This document shows positions 1 through 10,255 of a stretch of 64,000 nucleotides of DNA, one piece after another. The notes beneath the pieces are model-generated. The model had not been told where the DNA came from, did no database searches, and saw nothing but the letters and a program-made list of their open reading frames with translations. Positions within the stretch are counted from its first letter, which is position 1. Each line of letters opens with the position of its first letter. Both the position numbers and the translations under genes were made by a program. The DNA is from Antilocapra americana (Eukaryota > Chordata > Mammalia > Artiodactyla > Antilocapridae), in contig ML660201.1 in the NCBI GenBank assembly GCA_007570785.1, forward strand, positions 38,930,588-38,994,587, in the 5' to 3' direction.

Positions 1-199
1 TGTGAAGTGGTAGAAATGGGATTTGGACCCAGACATGCCTGACTTCATTGTCTAAATGTCATGCTGCCTGTCTCTGTGAAGCCTTTCCTTTATATTTAAG
101 CTTTATCAATGCTGTTCTCAATTATTTTAAACTCTGTAGCCTATAGTTTATGATTTGTTGCATTTATTACTGTCCTTAACAGTAGTCGTCTTTTATTGA

Positions 200-418
200 A
201 CAACTACTTTGTTCTTGGTATGCATATTTTCCAGCATCCAACTTCACCCACAAAACTCTGTGAAATAGAGTTATTCCCATTTTATAAATGAGCAAACGAA
301 GGTTCAGTGAGGTAAAATAACCTGTCACCAGCTGAAGGGCATTTAGGTGGTGAACAGCACTCTTCCATCCACCCCAGGTCCCTTGGGTTCCAGAGCCCAG
401 GGGTGCTCTTAGCCACAC
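200..418 (-). repeat. MIR/L2-like ancient repeat fragment
   Basis: The stretch reads like the minus strand of a MIR-type core: a run resembling 'cccattttataaatgag' is followed by a 'gaggt..aaataacctg' block and a degraded tail. This is the usual look of old mammalian MIR copies. The subfamily is not determined. Confidence 0.5.
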
Positions 419-442
419 CCAGTCAACTCTCCATTAATCTTT

Positions 443-1395
443 TTGTTTTCTTTACATTATCGTGTTGGTTTTGCCATACACTGACATGAATCCGCCAAGG
501 GTATACATGTGTTCCCCTTCCAGAAACCCCTCCCACCTCCCTCCCGATTCCATCCCTCTGGGTCATCCCGGTGCACCAGCCCTGAGCACCCTGTATCAAG
601 CATCAAACCTGGGCTGGTGACTGATTTCACATATGATAATTTACATGTTTCATTGCCATTCTCCCATATCATCCCACCCTTGCCCTCTTCCATAGAGTCC
701 AAAAGACTGTTCTATACATCTGCATCTCTTTTGCTGTCTCACATACAGGGTTATCGTTACCATCTTTCTAAATTCCATATATATGCATTAGTATACTGTG
801 TTGTTGTTTTTCCTTCTGGCTTACTTCACTCTGGATAATAGGCTCCAGTTTTGTCCACCTCAGTAGAACTGATTCAAATGTATTCTTTTTAATGGCTGAG
901 TGATGCTCCATTGTGTATATATACCACAGCTTTCTTATCCATTCGTCTGCTGATGGACATCTAAGGTTGCTTCCATGTTCTGGCTATTGTAAACAGTGCA
1001 GCGATGAACATTGGGGTACACGTGTCTCTTTCAATTCTGGTTTCCTCAGTGTGTATGCCCAGCAATGGGAATGCTGGGTCATATGGCAGTTCTACTTCCA
1101 GTTTTTTAAGGAATCTCCACACTGTTCTCCATAGTGGCTGTACTAGTTTGCATTCCCACCAACAGTGTAAGAGAGTTCCCTTTTCTCCACATCCTCTCCA
1201 GCATTTCTTGCTTGTAGACTTTTGGATGGCAGCCATTCTGACTGGTGTAAAGTGGTACCTCATTGTGGTTTTGATTTGCTTTTCTCCGATAATGAGTGAT
1301 GTTGAGCATCTTTTCATGTGTTTGTTATCCATTTGTATGTCTTCTTTGGAGAAATATCTCTTTAGTTCTTTGGCCCACTTTTTGATTGGGTCGTT
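443..1395 (-). mobile_element. 5'-truncated L1 (ruminant L1), minus strand
   Basis: The reverse complement encodes the C-terminal part of L1 ORF2 (residues such as [51 protein letters not shown]), broken by frameshifts. The 3' UTR and a degenerate poly(A) tail (poly-T at 443-455 on the + strand) follow. An 11-bp target-site duplication, cattaatcttt, flanks it at 432-442 and 1396-1406, so both ends of this single insertion are defined. It is truncated at the 5' end and non-functional. The 3' UTR is of the same type as the copies at 3218 and 58600. Confidence 0.93.
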
Positions 1396-1406
1396 CATTA
1401 ATCTTT

Positions 1407-2205
1407 AGTAGCTGCTTTTGTTTCATGGCCAGTGACACTTTAGACCACAGATTTTGTCCCACAGTCACTGATTCACCCTTTCAAGAAGGGCTCAGTATTT
1501 ACGGAGTCTCTATTTCGGGCACGTGTAAGGTGCTCAGGTAACATTTTAGTAAGATAGCTTTTTAGTTTAGTTTTGGGGTTTTTTTGCATTTGTTGAAAAC
1601 CAACTAAACCTTGCTAATGACTTAGGCAGTAGGCATTCTCTACAACCAAATCATCTAAATAATTATCACAGGGAAAAAATTTGACATGTTCATTTTCCCA
1701 GCACATTTGACAGATCTTGCTGCCACTAATACAATACAGATCATCTGACATTGTTTTCCTCATGTGTTCTTTGCTTTGCATAGCTTATATTTCTAAACGT
1801 TATTTTAATTCATGTTTCATTTCTGCAGCTCTGGCCCATGAAGAAGGCTAGAGCAGCGATAATCAAAGATAATCAAATTTTGAATCCTGTTCAACCCTAA
1901 CTCTTTAGTCCTTGGGCCCTCTTCCTTAGTCCTTTCTCCTCCCTGCCACTTCTGCACTCTCATTTTTCTTGTGCTTTATAGTGAATCTGGCCTTCTGATC
2001 ACCGTTTCTTCTCTATCTTACACGGCAAGTATAGAGTCATCACGGCAAGTATAGAGCTCCTGTCTCCCAGCGTTGACGTCCCGCCCACACAAGGATGGTC
2101 CTCCAGGACAAATGGTGATTCCTGCTCCCTTGCCCTTCTCTGTTGCAGTTTAAGAATTCCTGGCCAGTCCAGCAGCTAACATGACTGTGCTTCCCGTCCC
2201 CACAG
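1407..2205 (+). other. Unique sequence, inferred last intron of CFAP20DC-like gene
   Basis: No gene or clear repeat is seen here. It ends in a branch-point-like gctaac (2175-2180), a pyrimidine-rich tract and CACAG at 2201-2205, so it is interpreted as the 3' part of the intron preceding the terminal exon. The L1 at 443-1395 would be intronic too. Confidence 0.6.
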
Positions 2206-2318
2206 GTGAAGAGGAGCTGAGTGCAGAAGAGGATGAGGAAGTGCTGACTCTGCTGTATGACCCATGTTTGAACTGTTACTTTGATCCCCAGACTGGGAAG
2301 TACTACGAGTTGGTATAA
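2206..2318 (+). CDS. CFAP20DC: Terminal coding exon of CFAP20DC (CFAP20 domain-containing protein, C3orf67)
   Basis: A splice acceptor (pyrimidine-rich tract ending CCCCACAG at 2198-2205) precedes an open stretch that starts in phase with two bases completing the previous codon. It encodes 36 residues and ends at TAA 2316-2318. The peptide is an acidic run ([12 protein letters not shown]) followed by [15 protein letters not shown] and [10 protein letters not shown] recognise this ending as the C-terminus of CFAP20DC, a poorly studied protein with an N-terminal CFAP20-like domain; this exon lies outside that domain. The C-terminal YDP...YFDPxTGxYY pattern resembles aromatic repeats of OCRE type, which is an inference only. 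Upstream exons are outside the window. The intact frame, strong acceptor and downstream poly(A) signal indicate a live exon and not a pseudogene. The gene assignment rests on recall of the human C-terminus, not on a search. Confidence 0.8.
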
Positions 2319-2770
2319 TGCCTGCTTCCAGGGCCAAGGATGGCCACCACAGGTGGAGCAGGGTAGCAACTCTGATTCTGTTAAGTTGGCGTCACAAGCG
2401 TGTCTCCAGCAGGCCTACAGGATCAGAAAGAACTAAGAGATATGAAGTCAGTTTGTACATAATGTTCAATGTTAGGACTGCCTACATTCTTTATGTAGGT
2501 GAGTGTGACTTTTTAGAACTGTGAAGGAATTAATATAGAGACAAGATTGTAGGACTTTGAATTGTTTCTTATTTGTTGGTTCTCATCCTATATATAATTC
2601 TGTTTACTTCATATACTTTTATGTAAATGAATTAAGAGTTATTCAGATTTGTGCAGTGTTAATGTATAAATGATGGCTTGATACACAGAAAACATATTCT
2701 TATTTAAAAGATTCCTTTTCTTTTATTACCTATTTGTATTAAAAATAAAATATGATGATGAGAAGAATGC
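2319..2770 (+). other. CFAP20DC: 3' UTR of the CFAP20DC-like terminal exon
   Basis: The AT-rich stretch follows the TAA stop and is free of recognisable repeats, unlike most of the window. It is bounded by an AATAAA at 2744-2749 and a T-rich downstream element at about 2775-2795. The exact cleavage position (about 2765-2775) is inferred from the usual 15-25 nt spacing. Confidence 0.65.
2744..2749 (+). terminator. Canonical polyadenylation signal AATAAA
   Basis: AATAAA lies within aaaaataaaata about 430 nt after the stop codon. It is followed within 50 nt by a T-rich stretch, as expected for a mammalian poly(A) site. Confidence 0.7.
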
Positions 2771-3202
2771 CTTTTAAACTGCTTCTTTTTATTTAACCCA
2801 CTTTCTTTGCCAGAATATTCCTAGATGGTATTTACTTTTCCTTAGACTTCTAGAAAAGGAATTACTGTGAATTAGTCAGACTTTATGATCATATTTTATT
2901 GGCACTGGCCCCACAATTTCCATTTCATTATAGCTCATCCATAGTTTGCCAAAGATCATAACGTTGTTATTAACTTCAGCTGCCTTGCTTTGTACTTTTT
3001 TTTTTTACCTCTGTACTTTTTAAAAAATTAGCTATGAATTCTTATAACATGATCCAAATCTAGCTCTATGGATCCATATTTAGTAAGAAGCTACCCATTT
3101 GAACACTCTACATACCTTACCACTTCTGTGACTTGGACCTGGAGAAATGGAGGAGACTTCCTTTGTTTTTGTTTTGTTTTCCTTTTTTTTTTTTTTTACT
3201 GT
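2771..3202. other. Unique AT-rich sequence, no gene seen
   Basis: Sequence between the poly(A) site and the next L1. It contains only homopolymer T runs (2998-3006, 3183-3197). No coding or RNA signal was recognised. Confidence 0.5.
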
Positions 3203-4358
3203 AACAAATTCAAGAAAGTCTTTTTTCTTTACAATATTGTGTTGGCTTTGCCATACATCGACATGAATCCGCCATGGGTATACATGTGTTCCCCTTCCAG
3301 AACCCGCCTCCCACCTTCCTCCCGATTCCATCCCTCTGGATCATCCCAGTGCACCAGCCCTGAGCACCCTGTATCAAGCATCAAACCTGGGCTGGCGATT
3401 CATTTCACATATGATAATTTACATATTTCAGTGCCATTCTCCCATATCATCCCACCTTCACCCTCTCCCATAGAGTCCAAAAGACTGTTCTATCTGCGTC
3501 TCTTTTGCTATCTCACATACAGGGTTATCGTTACCATATTTCTAAATTCCATATATATGCGTTAGTATACTGTGTTGTTGTTTTTCCTTCTGGCTTACTC
3601 TGTATAATAGGCTCCAGTTTCGTCCACCTCATTAGAACTGATTCGAATGAATTCTTTTTAATGGCTGAGTAATATTCTATTATGTATATGTACCACAGTT
3701 TCCTTATCCATTTGTCTGCTGATAGACATCTAGGTTGCTTCCATGTTCTGGCTATTGTAAACAGTGCAGCGATGAACATTGGGGTACACGTGTCTCTTTC
3801 AATTCTGGTTTCCACGGTGTGTATGCCAAGCAGTGGGATTGCTGGGTCATATGGCAGTTCTATTTGCAGTCTTTTTTTTTTTTTTTTAGCTTGAAATGAT
3901 ATATATTTTTTTCTTTGAAAATTCCATAGTCATGTAATAACATTGCTTTCCATCACAATGCTACATAGCACACATCTGCTTACAGGAGCACTGATTTCCT
4001 AAGATTCCAGAGGTGTTTCACTCTGATAATCAGTGGAAGGACCTCACCATCCTACAGGCAGTAGGATGGGGAACAACACCACCTTACTATGAACTTAATC
4101 AAGCTCACAGGGAATGCATCACCAGATGTTGTATCTCACATTCACTAGGATTTATGGCAAATAAATTTAAAACAACAATAACTTAAACATATTTAAATAT
4201 TGTTTAAGAAACGATGCAGTTAAATTATTTTTTAAAAAATAACCTCTTTTTGGCCATTATAATAAAATAATACACCTGGAGAAGGTTGGGAAGAAATAAA
4301 TAGGATTTTCCAAGACTCTGTCTCTCAGTTCAGGTATGCAGGTTCAAGGCTTCGGAGT

Positions 4359-4643
4359 TCAGGACTTTTGGTCCAGGAGCTTTATGGAACTCTGGACCCA
4401 CTTCTGCTTGGGGTCAACACAGACCTCCCTGTCCGCTTTGGTCTTGAAGATCACAGCTTCCTGGGGACACTGGCTGTTGGTGATTCTCATGTAGCTGTCT
4501 AGCTTCTTGAAGGGAATCTTCCCATTGGTCACACTAAAGCAGCAGGTGATTGGGATAGAAACTGAATCTGGCTGAGCAAGCACCTGGGTGCTGAAGGCGG
4601 CTGCCACGAGCAGCAGACACAGAATCCCAGCAGAGACCTTCAT
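4359..4643 (-). CDS. CCL8: CCL8 (MCP-2)-like CC chemokine retrogene, truncated by five residues
   Basis: A 94-residue open frame starts at the ATG 4643-4641. A hydrophobic signal peptide spans residues 1-23 ([17 protein letters not shown], cleavage after LAQ's preceding Ala). The mature N-terminus is [13 protein letters not shown], the CCL8 signature. The four chemokine cysteines are present at residues 34, 35, 59 and 75, and the core ([24 protein letters not shown]) is intact. The product would be a secreted chemoattractant for monocytes and other leukocytes via CC receptors. The frame ends at TGA 4361-4359. Reading on, ACT CCG AAG CCT TGA follows, so the parental tail RTPKP was lost by a CGA-to-TGA change at a CpG. 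The truncated C-terminal tail lies outside the receptor-binding N-loop, so folding may be preserved. Expression is unknown. CCL2, CCL7 and CCL13 are close relatives, but the [13 protein letters not shown] start argues for CCL8. Confidence 0.88.
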   Translation of the reverse strand: MKVSAGILCLLLVAAAFSTQVLAQPDSVSIPITCCFSVTNGKIPFKKLDSYMRITNSQCPQEAVIFKTKADREVCVDPKQKWVQSSIKLLDQKS

Positions 4644-4740
4644 GTTGGAGGGTGAGCACAGGGGTTTCAGCCTGAGACTTGGTGGTTGCTGAGTTGGTCT
4701 CAGTCTCTGGAAATCTGGCTCCTCTGGCTGATCTGCCTGC

Positions 4741-4748
4741 CTTTTATA
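4741..4748 (-). promoter_or_regulatory. TATA box carried inside the CCL8 retrocopy
   Basis: The minus strand reads CTATAAAAGG here, about 98 bp upstream of the ATG. That would place a cap site near 4715 and give a 5' UTR of about 70 nt, typical of CCL genes. Upstream on the same strand are GGAAATCACC (about 4836-4845, NF-kB-like) and TTTACTCAGC (AP-1-like). These site calls are by eye. Because the TATA lies inside the duplicated-end insertion, the promoter travelled with the copy. Confidence 0.7.
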
Positions 4749-6249
4749 GGGACCAGAGTGCATGGGTAGGGTCATGTTGAAGGAAGAACCGAAGAAGCCC
4801 CTGAATGTGCTGAGTAAACACCAGATCCTGGTGGTGATTTCCAAACACTGAGAAAAGGAAGTTCTGCAGTTTCCATCATCTGTTTGGGCTGTGCAGCAGA
4901 GGTGGAAGGATATGTGGCCATGCCAGCAAAATGTACAAAGTGACATCATTAGACAATTAAGAGCTCTGATTTCTATTTGCAGTCTTTTAAGGAATCTCCA
5001 CACTGTTCTCCACAGTGGCTGTACTAGTTTGCATTCCCACCAACAGTGTAAGAGAGTTCCCTTTTCTCCACATCCTCTCCAGCATTTATTGCTTGTAGAC
5101 TTTTGGGTGGCAGCCATTCTGACTGGTGTAAAGTGGTACCTCATTGTGGTTTTGATTTGCATTTCTCTGATAATGAGTGATGTTGAGCATCTTTTCATGT
5201 GTTTGTTATCCATTTTTATGTCTTCTTTGGAGAAGTGTCTCTTTAGTTCTTTGGCCCACTTTTTGATTGGGTCGTTTATTTTTCTGGAATGGAGCTGCAG
5301 GAGTTGCTTGTATATTTTTGAGATTAATTGTTTGTCCGTTGCTTCATTTGCTATTATTTTCTCCCATTCTGAAGGCTGTCTTTTCACCTTGCTTTTAATT
5401 TCCTTTTTTGTGCAGAAGCTTTTAATTTGTTTATTTTTGCTTTTATTTCCAATATTCTGGGAGGTAGGTCATAGAGGATCCTGCTATGGTTTATGTCGGA
5501 GAGTGTTTTGCCTATGTTTTCCTCTAGGAGTTTTACAGTTTCTGGTCTTACGTTTAGATCTTTAATCCATTTTGAGTTTATTTTTGTGTATGGTGTTAGA
5601 AAGTGTTCTAGTTTCATTCTTTTACAAGTGGTTGACCAGTTTTCCCAGCACCACTTGTTAGAGAGATTGTCTTTTCTCCATTGTATATTCTTGCCTCCTT
5701 TGTCAAAGATAAGGTGTCCATAGGTGCGTGGATTTATCTCTGGGCTTTCTATTTTGTTCCATTGATCTATATTTCTGTCTTTGTGCCAGTACCATACTGT
5801 CCTGATGACTGTGGCTTTGTAGTATAGCCTAAAGTCAGGCAGGTTGATTCCTCCAGTTCCATTCTTCTTTGTCAAGATAGCTTTGGCTATTCGATGTTTT
5901 TTGTATTTCCATACAAATTGTGAAATTATTTGTTCTAATTCTGTGAAAATTACCGTTGGTATATTGATAGGGATTGCACTGAATCTATAGATTGCTTTGG
6001 GTAGGATACTCATTTTCACTATATTGATTCTTCCAATTCGTGAACATGGTATATTTCTCTATTTGTGTCCTCTTTGATTTCTTTCATCAGTGTTTTATAG
6101 TTTTCTGTATATAGGTCTTTTGTTTCTTTAGGTAGATATATTCCTAAGTATTTATTCTTTTCATTGCAATGGTGAATAGGATTGTTTCCTTAATTTCTCC
6201 TTCTGTTTTCTCATTGTTAGTGTATAGGAATGCAATTCTTAGAAAAGTA

Positions 6250-7143
6250 TAACTTTCCAGAACTAAGAAATAGAAAATCTTAGCAGACCCATCACAAGCA
6301 CGGAAATTGAAGCTGTAATCAGAAATCTTCCAATAAACAAAAGCCCAAGACCAGATGGCTTCACAGCTGAATTCTACCAAAAATTTAAAGAGCTAACACT
6401 TATCCTACTCAAACTCTTCCAGAAAATTGCAGATAAAGGTAACTTCCAAACTCATCTATGAGGCCACCATCACCCTAATACCAAAACTTGACAAAGATGC
6501 CACGAAAAAAGAAAACTACAGGCCAATATCACTGATAAACATAGATGCAAAAATCCTTAAAATTCTAGCAAACAGAATCCAACAACATATTAAAAAGATC
6601 ATACATCATGACCAAGTGGGCTTTATCCCAGGGATGCAAGGATTCTTCAATATCCACAAATCAATCAATGTAATACACCACATTAACAAATTGAAAAATA
6701 AAAACCATATGATTATTTCAATAGATGCAGAGAAAGCTTTTGACAGAATCCAACATCCATTTATGATTAAAAAAAAACCCTCCAAAAAGCAGGAATAGAA
6801 GGAACATACCTCAACATAATAAAAGCCATATATGACAAACCCACAGCAAACATTATCCTTGATGGTGAAAAATTGAAAGCATTTCCCCTAAAGTCAGGAA
6901 CAAGACAAGGGTGCCCACTCTCACCACTACTATTCCACATAGTTTTGGAAGTCTTGGCCACAGCAATCAGAGCAGAAAAAGAAATAAAAGGAATCCAGAT
7001 TGGAAAAGAAGGAGTAAAACTCTTATTTACTGTTTGTAGATGACATGATCCTCTACAGAGAAAACCCTAAAGACTCCACCAGAAAATTATTAGAACTAAT
7101 CAATGAATACAGTAAAGTTGCAGGATATAAAATCAACACACAG
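6250..7143 (+). mobile_element. Inverted 5' arm of the twin-primed L1 (ORF2 reverse-transcriptase region)
   Basis: The longest open piece is 6427-6798. It holds RT motifs such as [20 protein letters not shown] and [12 protein letters not shown]. It continues out of frame through a [16 protein letters not shown] block (about 6900-6940) and a remnant of the catalytic FADD loop at 7030-7045 (tagatgacatgatcct). Frameshifts at about 6770 and 7025 kill it. Its orientation is opposite to the rest of the same L1. Confidence 0.88.
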
Positions 7144-7176
7144 TATTTCTTAAAATGTGTTCCAAGAAACAAATTC

Positions 7177-8747
7177 CATTCTATGTGAATAAATGTATTG
7201 GGAGAGCAGAAGAAGCCCATGGTCACACAGTGTTGGAAAATACTGGAGAAGCAGAAGTGGGTCATTGGTCTTTACTGGAGAGAGTCTCGGTGGCTGTGAT
7301 AATCTAACAAGCATAGGGAACGTCCCAGGAGGAGTGGGATATGTTCAAACTCCTCTGTCCTCAGAACACTCTTCCAACAGATCATCTGTCTCAGCACGGC
7401 TGGTCCTCTCACAGAACCTCCTCTGAGACAAGCTGCAATAGATCAGTTTTCCTGTGCCAGTGAGCCCTGACTCTACCAGAACTCCCAGAAATGTGTCTCC
7501 GCAAGTGGGCTGGCTGGTCGTGTGAGTGTACATGGGTAATTTGGTAGTGAGAGTAGGGGTTTTGCTTTTTGTTTTTTCTGTTGCCCAGTTATTTCACAGA
7601 TCCCTGACCACACTGTAAGATCACTCTCCAGACTCACTTGGCATGTAAAAGAAAATATGCTGAAGCCTGAGCTTTCCTTCAGCCAGAGACTTTGGTCACC
7701 TAAGATGAAGAAATTTTTCTCTAGTATTTTAAATTATACTAACTTCTAATGGTTGGTGAGACAGTTAATGTACAACAAAGAATAAGTTACAGTTCATTCA
7801 TCATGGGTATTGGAGCTTTACATCTTAATAAATATTTGGGTTCTGGTTTGGGTGGCTATAATGTAATTTAGAATCACATTAAGTCAAAATAATTTGACTT
7901 ATAAGGATTAAATAACCAATAAACATGGGCCACAGATAACACGAATTTTTACTCCTGACATATTCTCCTGTAGTTAATCACCTGTAATCCTGTGAAGCAG
8001 TACAGAAGTGAAGTGTGGAGATGGTATTGATTGGTTTTCATCAGCCTAACTTATCACTGTCAGTGTTTATGCTGAACCTGGCAAGATTTAAGCACATAAA
8101 CTCACCCCTAATAGTAATAAGTATTGCCAATATTTTAACCTGTGGATCAAGCAATGTTATCTCTCATTTGTTGTAAATAATACTTCCAAAGACATGGGGC
8201 AGGAGAGGGAGGGTTACCCTTGGGACCTTAATAATTGAGATAAACACAGTGAGGAGTATTTGGCTTAAGTCTAGGAGAGGAAATTACTGTTCATTTATTT
8301 TTGACAATATATCACTCTGAAATATAATTTATATTAATGATGGAGATTCAGTAATCTGTAGGTAAATTATGAGATGGGATTAAAACCATCCCCAGTTTTG
8401 CTTTTCAGCTTCCCAAACTCAAAATTATCTTAGTTAAAGAAAATCAGTCAAAATTTCCCCTTTTGTTTTTCCTTCTGCATGAAAAAAATGATTCAGACAT
8501 TTCAACCCCTGAAGACTTAGAAACATTTTAGCCAACTCAATCCAAGAGAGCTTTCCTTTTTTTAAAAAACTTTTGGCTGGTCAAAGAAATTAATAGTATC
8601 CTATTGTGGGCTAATTCTAGTAAGCAGAGTATCTTTTTACCCCTAATTTTTGTTTTTGAATTTTGATATCTAGATATTTCTAAAAATTAATCTAGGTGTC
8701 TAGATATGCACAACATACTTACAATACATTTTAATTCACTTAGTTCA
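7177..8747. other. Unique AT-rich sequence, no gene seen
   Basis: No repeat family, splice-bounded coding frame or RNA gene was recognised. Open frames here are short and lack any familiar motif. Confidence 0.5.
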
Positions 8748-8996
8748 AGAAGTTTTTTTAAAAAATATATTGATATTTTTATATGGCTGCACCGGTAGTT
8801 GTGGCATGTGAGATCTTTGAGCTTTCCTGAGGCAGGTGGATTCTTCTAGCTGTGGCATGCAGGAATCTTTAGTTGCCACATGCAAAGTCTTAGTTGTGGC
8901 ATGTGGGATCTAATTCCCTGACCAGGGATCGAACCTTGGGCCCCCTTCATTGGGATTACAGAGTCTTAGCCACTGGCCCACCAAGGAAATCCCTCA
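8748..8996 (-). mobile_element. CHR-type tRNA-derived SINE
   Basis: The reverse complement begins with ggatttccttggtgggcc and contains a pol III B-box (ggttcgatccctgg at 8922-8935, minus). It continues with 'ggaattagatcccacatgcc', typical of cetartiodactyl CHR SINEs. A T-rich end (the A-tail) lies at 8748-8770. Confidence 0.85.
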
Positions 8997-9822
8997 AAAG
9001 CTTTTAATCCTTTTAGGTCAGGTACTTCTCAAGAACATCTGCCATTATTGAAAGAAGTTTGACTTCAGGGGGAAATAAAGGTGGCATCGTTTGTTAGCTA
9101 AACATAAGAATCTATGGTTGCTCTAAAGACCAGATAAACAGAACAATAATTAATTCCAGAATATTCCTGTTATAATTTGCTCTGCTTAGCAGATACGTTT
9201 CCCTGGCAATGTCTATAGCCTTAGTTTAAAAGGGATATAACCGTTTTCATTTCTGCTATAATCTTTGAGATCGTTCCATGTTTTGCCACTTGCTACTTTC
9301 GGTCTAATCTGAAAACAGCTTTGCCTGCATGTTTCAGTTATCTGGAGACTCTTAAAAAATGCTGCTGCCTGGGTCCCACCCCTGGGGATTCCTACCTCCT
9401 CTGACCTGGGCTGTGACCTGTTTAAAAGCAGCCAAGGCTGAGAGCCGACCCATTCTCATTTCTCCCGTTTACATCTCCGCTTTACTTGCAGTGATGCCAG
9501 ACTAATAGTGTTAAGGTTCCCAAGGGCACGTGATGTCGATGGCTTTTGACAATTTCAGTCAACAAACTAACCATCGCTTGATGGATTTCACCTGAGGGCA
9601 ATTTAATACTGTTCTAAAAATTTGCTTTAGCCCATGAGGTTGACAACCACCAGAATGGAAGATGCGACTTTTTTTTTTTTTTTGCTTTACTCTCTTCATT
9701 CTGGTCTTAACATACATTTCAAACTAAACTACTGGGTTCCAGCTTCCAAATCAACAAAGGACAGGAGGCTCACTGAGTGACTGCAGGAAAATGATTGGAG
9801 CCTCTGTCGTCTTTGTTGCTTG
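8997..9822. other. Unique sequence with a T-homopolymer
   Basis: No gene recognised. It contains a 15-base T run at 9669-9683. Confidence 0.45.
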
Positions 9823-10255
9823 TTTTTTTTTAATTTTTATTGAAGTATAGTTGCTTTACAATGCTGTGTTAGTTTCTGCTCTACAACAAAGTGAATCAGC
9901 TACACATATATAAGTGTATCCCCTCTTGGATTTCCTTCCCATTAGGACACCACAGAGCACTGTCCTGTGCAATACAGTAGGTTCTCATTAGTAGTCTATT
10001 TTATACGTAGTCTCAGGAATGTGTGTATATGTATATTTGTCAATCCCAATCTCCGAATTCATCCCACTCCCCCTTTCCCGCTCCCCTTGGCGTCCATACG
10101 TTTGTTCTCTCTGTCTGTGTCTCTATTTCTGTCGTGCACATAAGATCATCTGTACCATTTTTCTAGATTCCACATCGACGCATTCATATACAATGTTTGT
10201 TTTTCTTGGTCTGACATACTTCTCTCTGCATGACAATCTCTAGGTCCGTCCACAT
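9823..10255 (-). mobile_element. 5'-truncated L1 3' end (older type)
   Basis: Poly-T at 9823-9832 is followed by the reverse complement of an older L1 3' UTR ('attgaagtatagttgcttt', 'gtgaatcagctacacatat', 'attccacatcgacgcattc'). It resembles the ends at 44783 and 29735 more than the younger copies at 443 or 12874. No coding capacity. Confidence 0.85.

Larger units (their letters stand above)
3876..4970 (-). pseudogene. CCL8: Intronless CCL8 retrocopy including upstream promoter segment
   Basis: A 1095-bp insertion interrupts the L1. It is bounded by a perfect 18-bp duplication, ttctatttgcagtctttt, at 3858-3875 and 4971-4988. A 16-base poly-T at 3872-3887 (partly inside the duplication) represents the mRNA poly(A) tail. 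The pre-insertion site reads TTTT/AA, the L1 endonuclease target. The minus strand runs 5' to 3' as follows: about 220 bp of upstream sequence (4970-4749), TATA box (4748-4741), 5' UTR, intron-free CCL8 coding frame (4643-4359), and a 3' UTR with an AATATA-type variant signal just before the tail. CC chemokine genes normally have two introns; both are absent, so this is an L1-mediated retrocopy. Its start lies upstream of the normal cap site, so the source transcript must have initiated upstream. Confidence 0.93.
3212..7143 (-). mobile_element. L1 with 5' inversion (twin-primed), interrupted by a CCL8 retrocopy
   Basis: The minus strand carries the L1 3' UTR (about 3230-3500) and the ORF2 C-terminus (3530-3857, resuming 4989-5390). 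Further ORF2 follows (5384-6019, with residues [16 protein letters not shown] and [24 protein letters not shown] blocks), up to the FLYTNNEK block at about 6235. From about 6250 to 7143 the orientation flips. The plus strand encodes the reverse-transcriptase part, with residues [49 protein letters not shown] and a GYKIN end at 7143. In L1 coordinates the two arms meet within about 10 bases of each other, the hallmark of twin priming. A weak candidate duplication aacaaattc lies at 3203-3211 and 7168-7176. Frameshifts and stops make it non-autonomous. Confidence 0.9.

Noticed and set aside
4891..5565. 224-codon plus-strand open frame
   Set aside because: It is antisense to the L1 ORF2 and the retrocopy end; the sense strand explains the sequence.
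6427..6798. Possible functional reverse transcriptase
   Set aside because: It is only the inverted arm of a dead L1; the frame breaks before the catalytic FADD loop.
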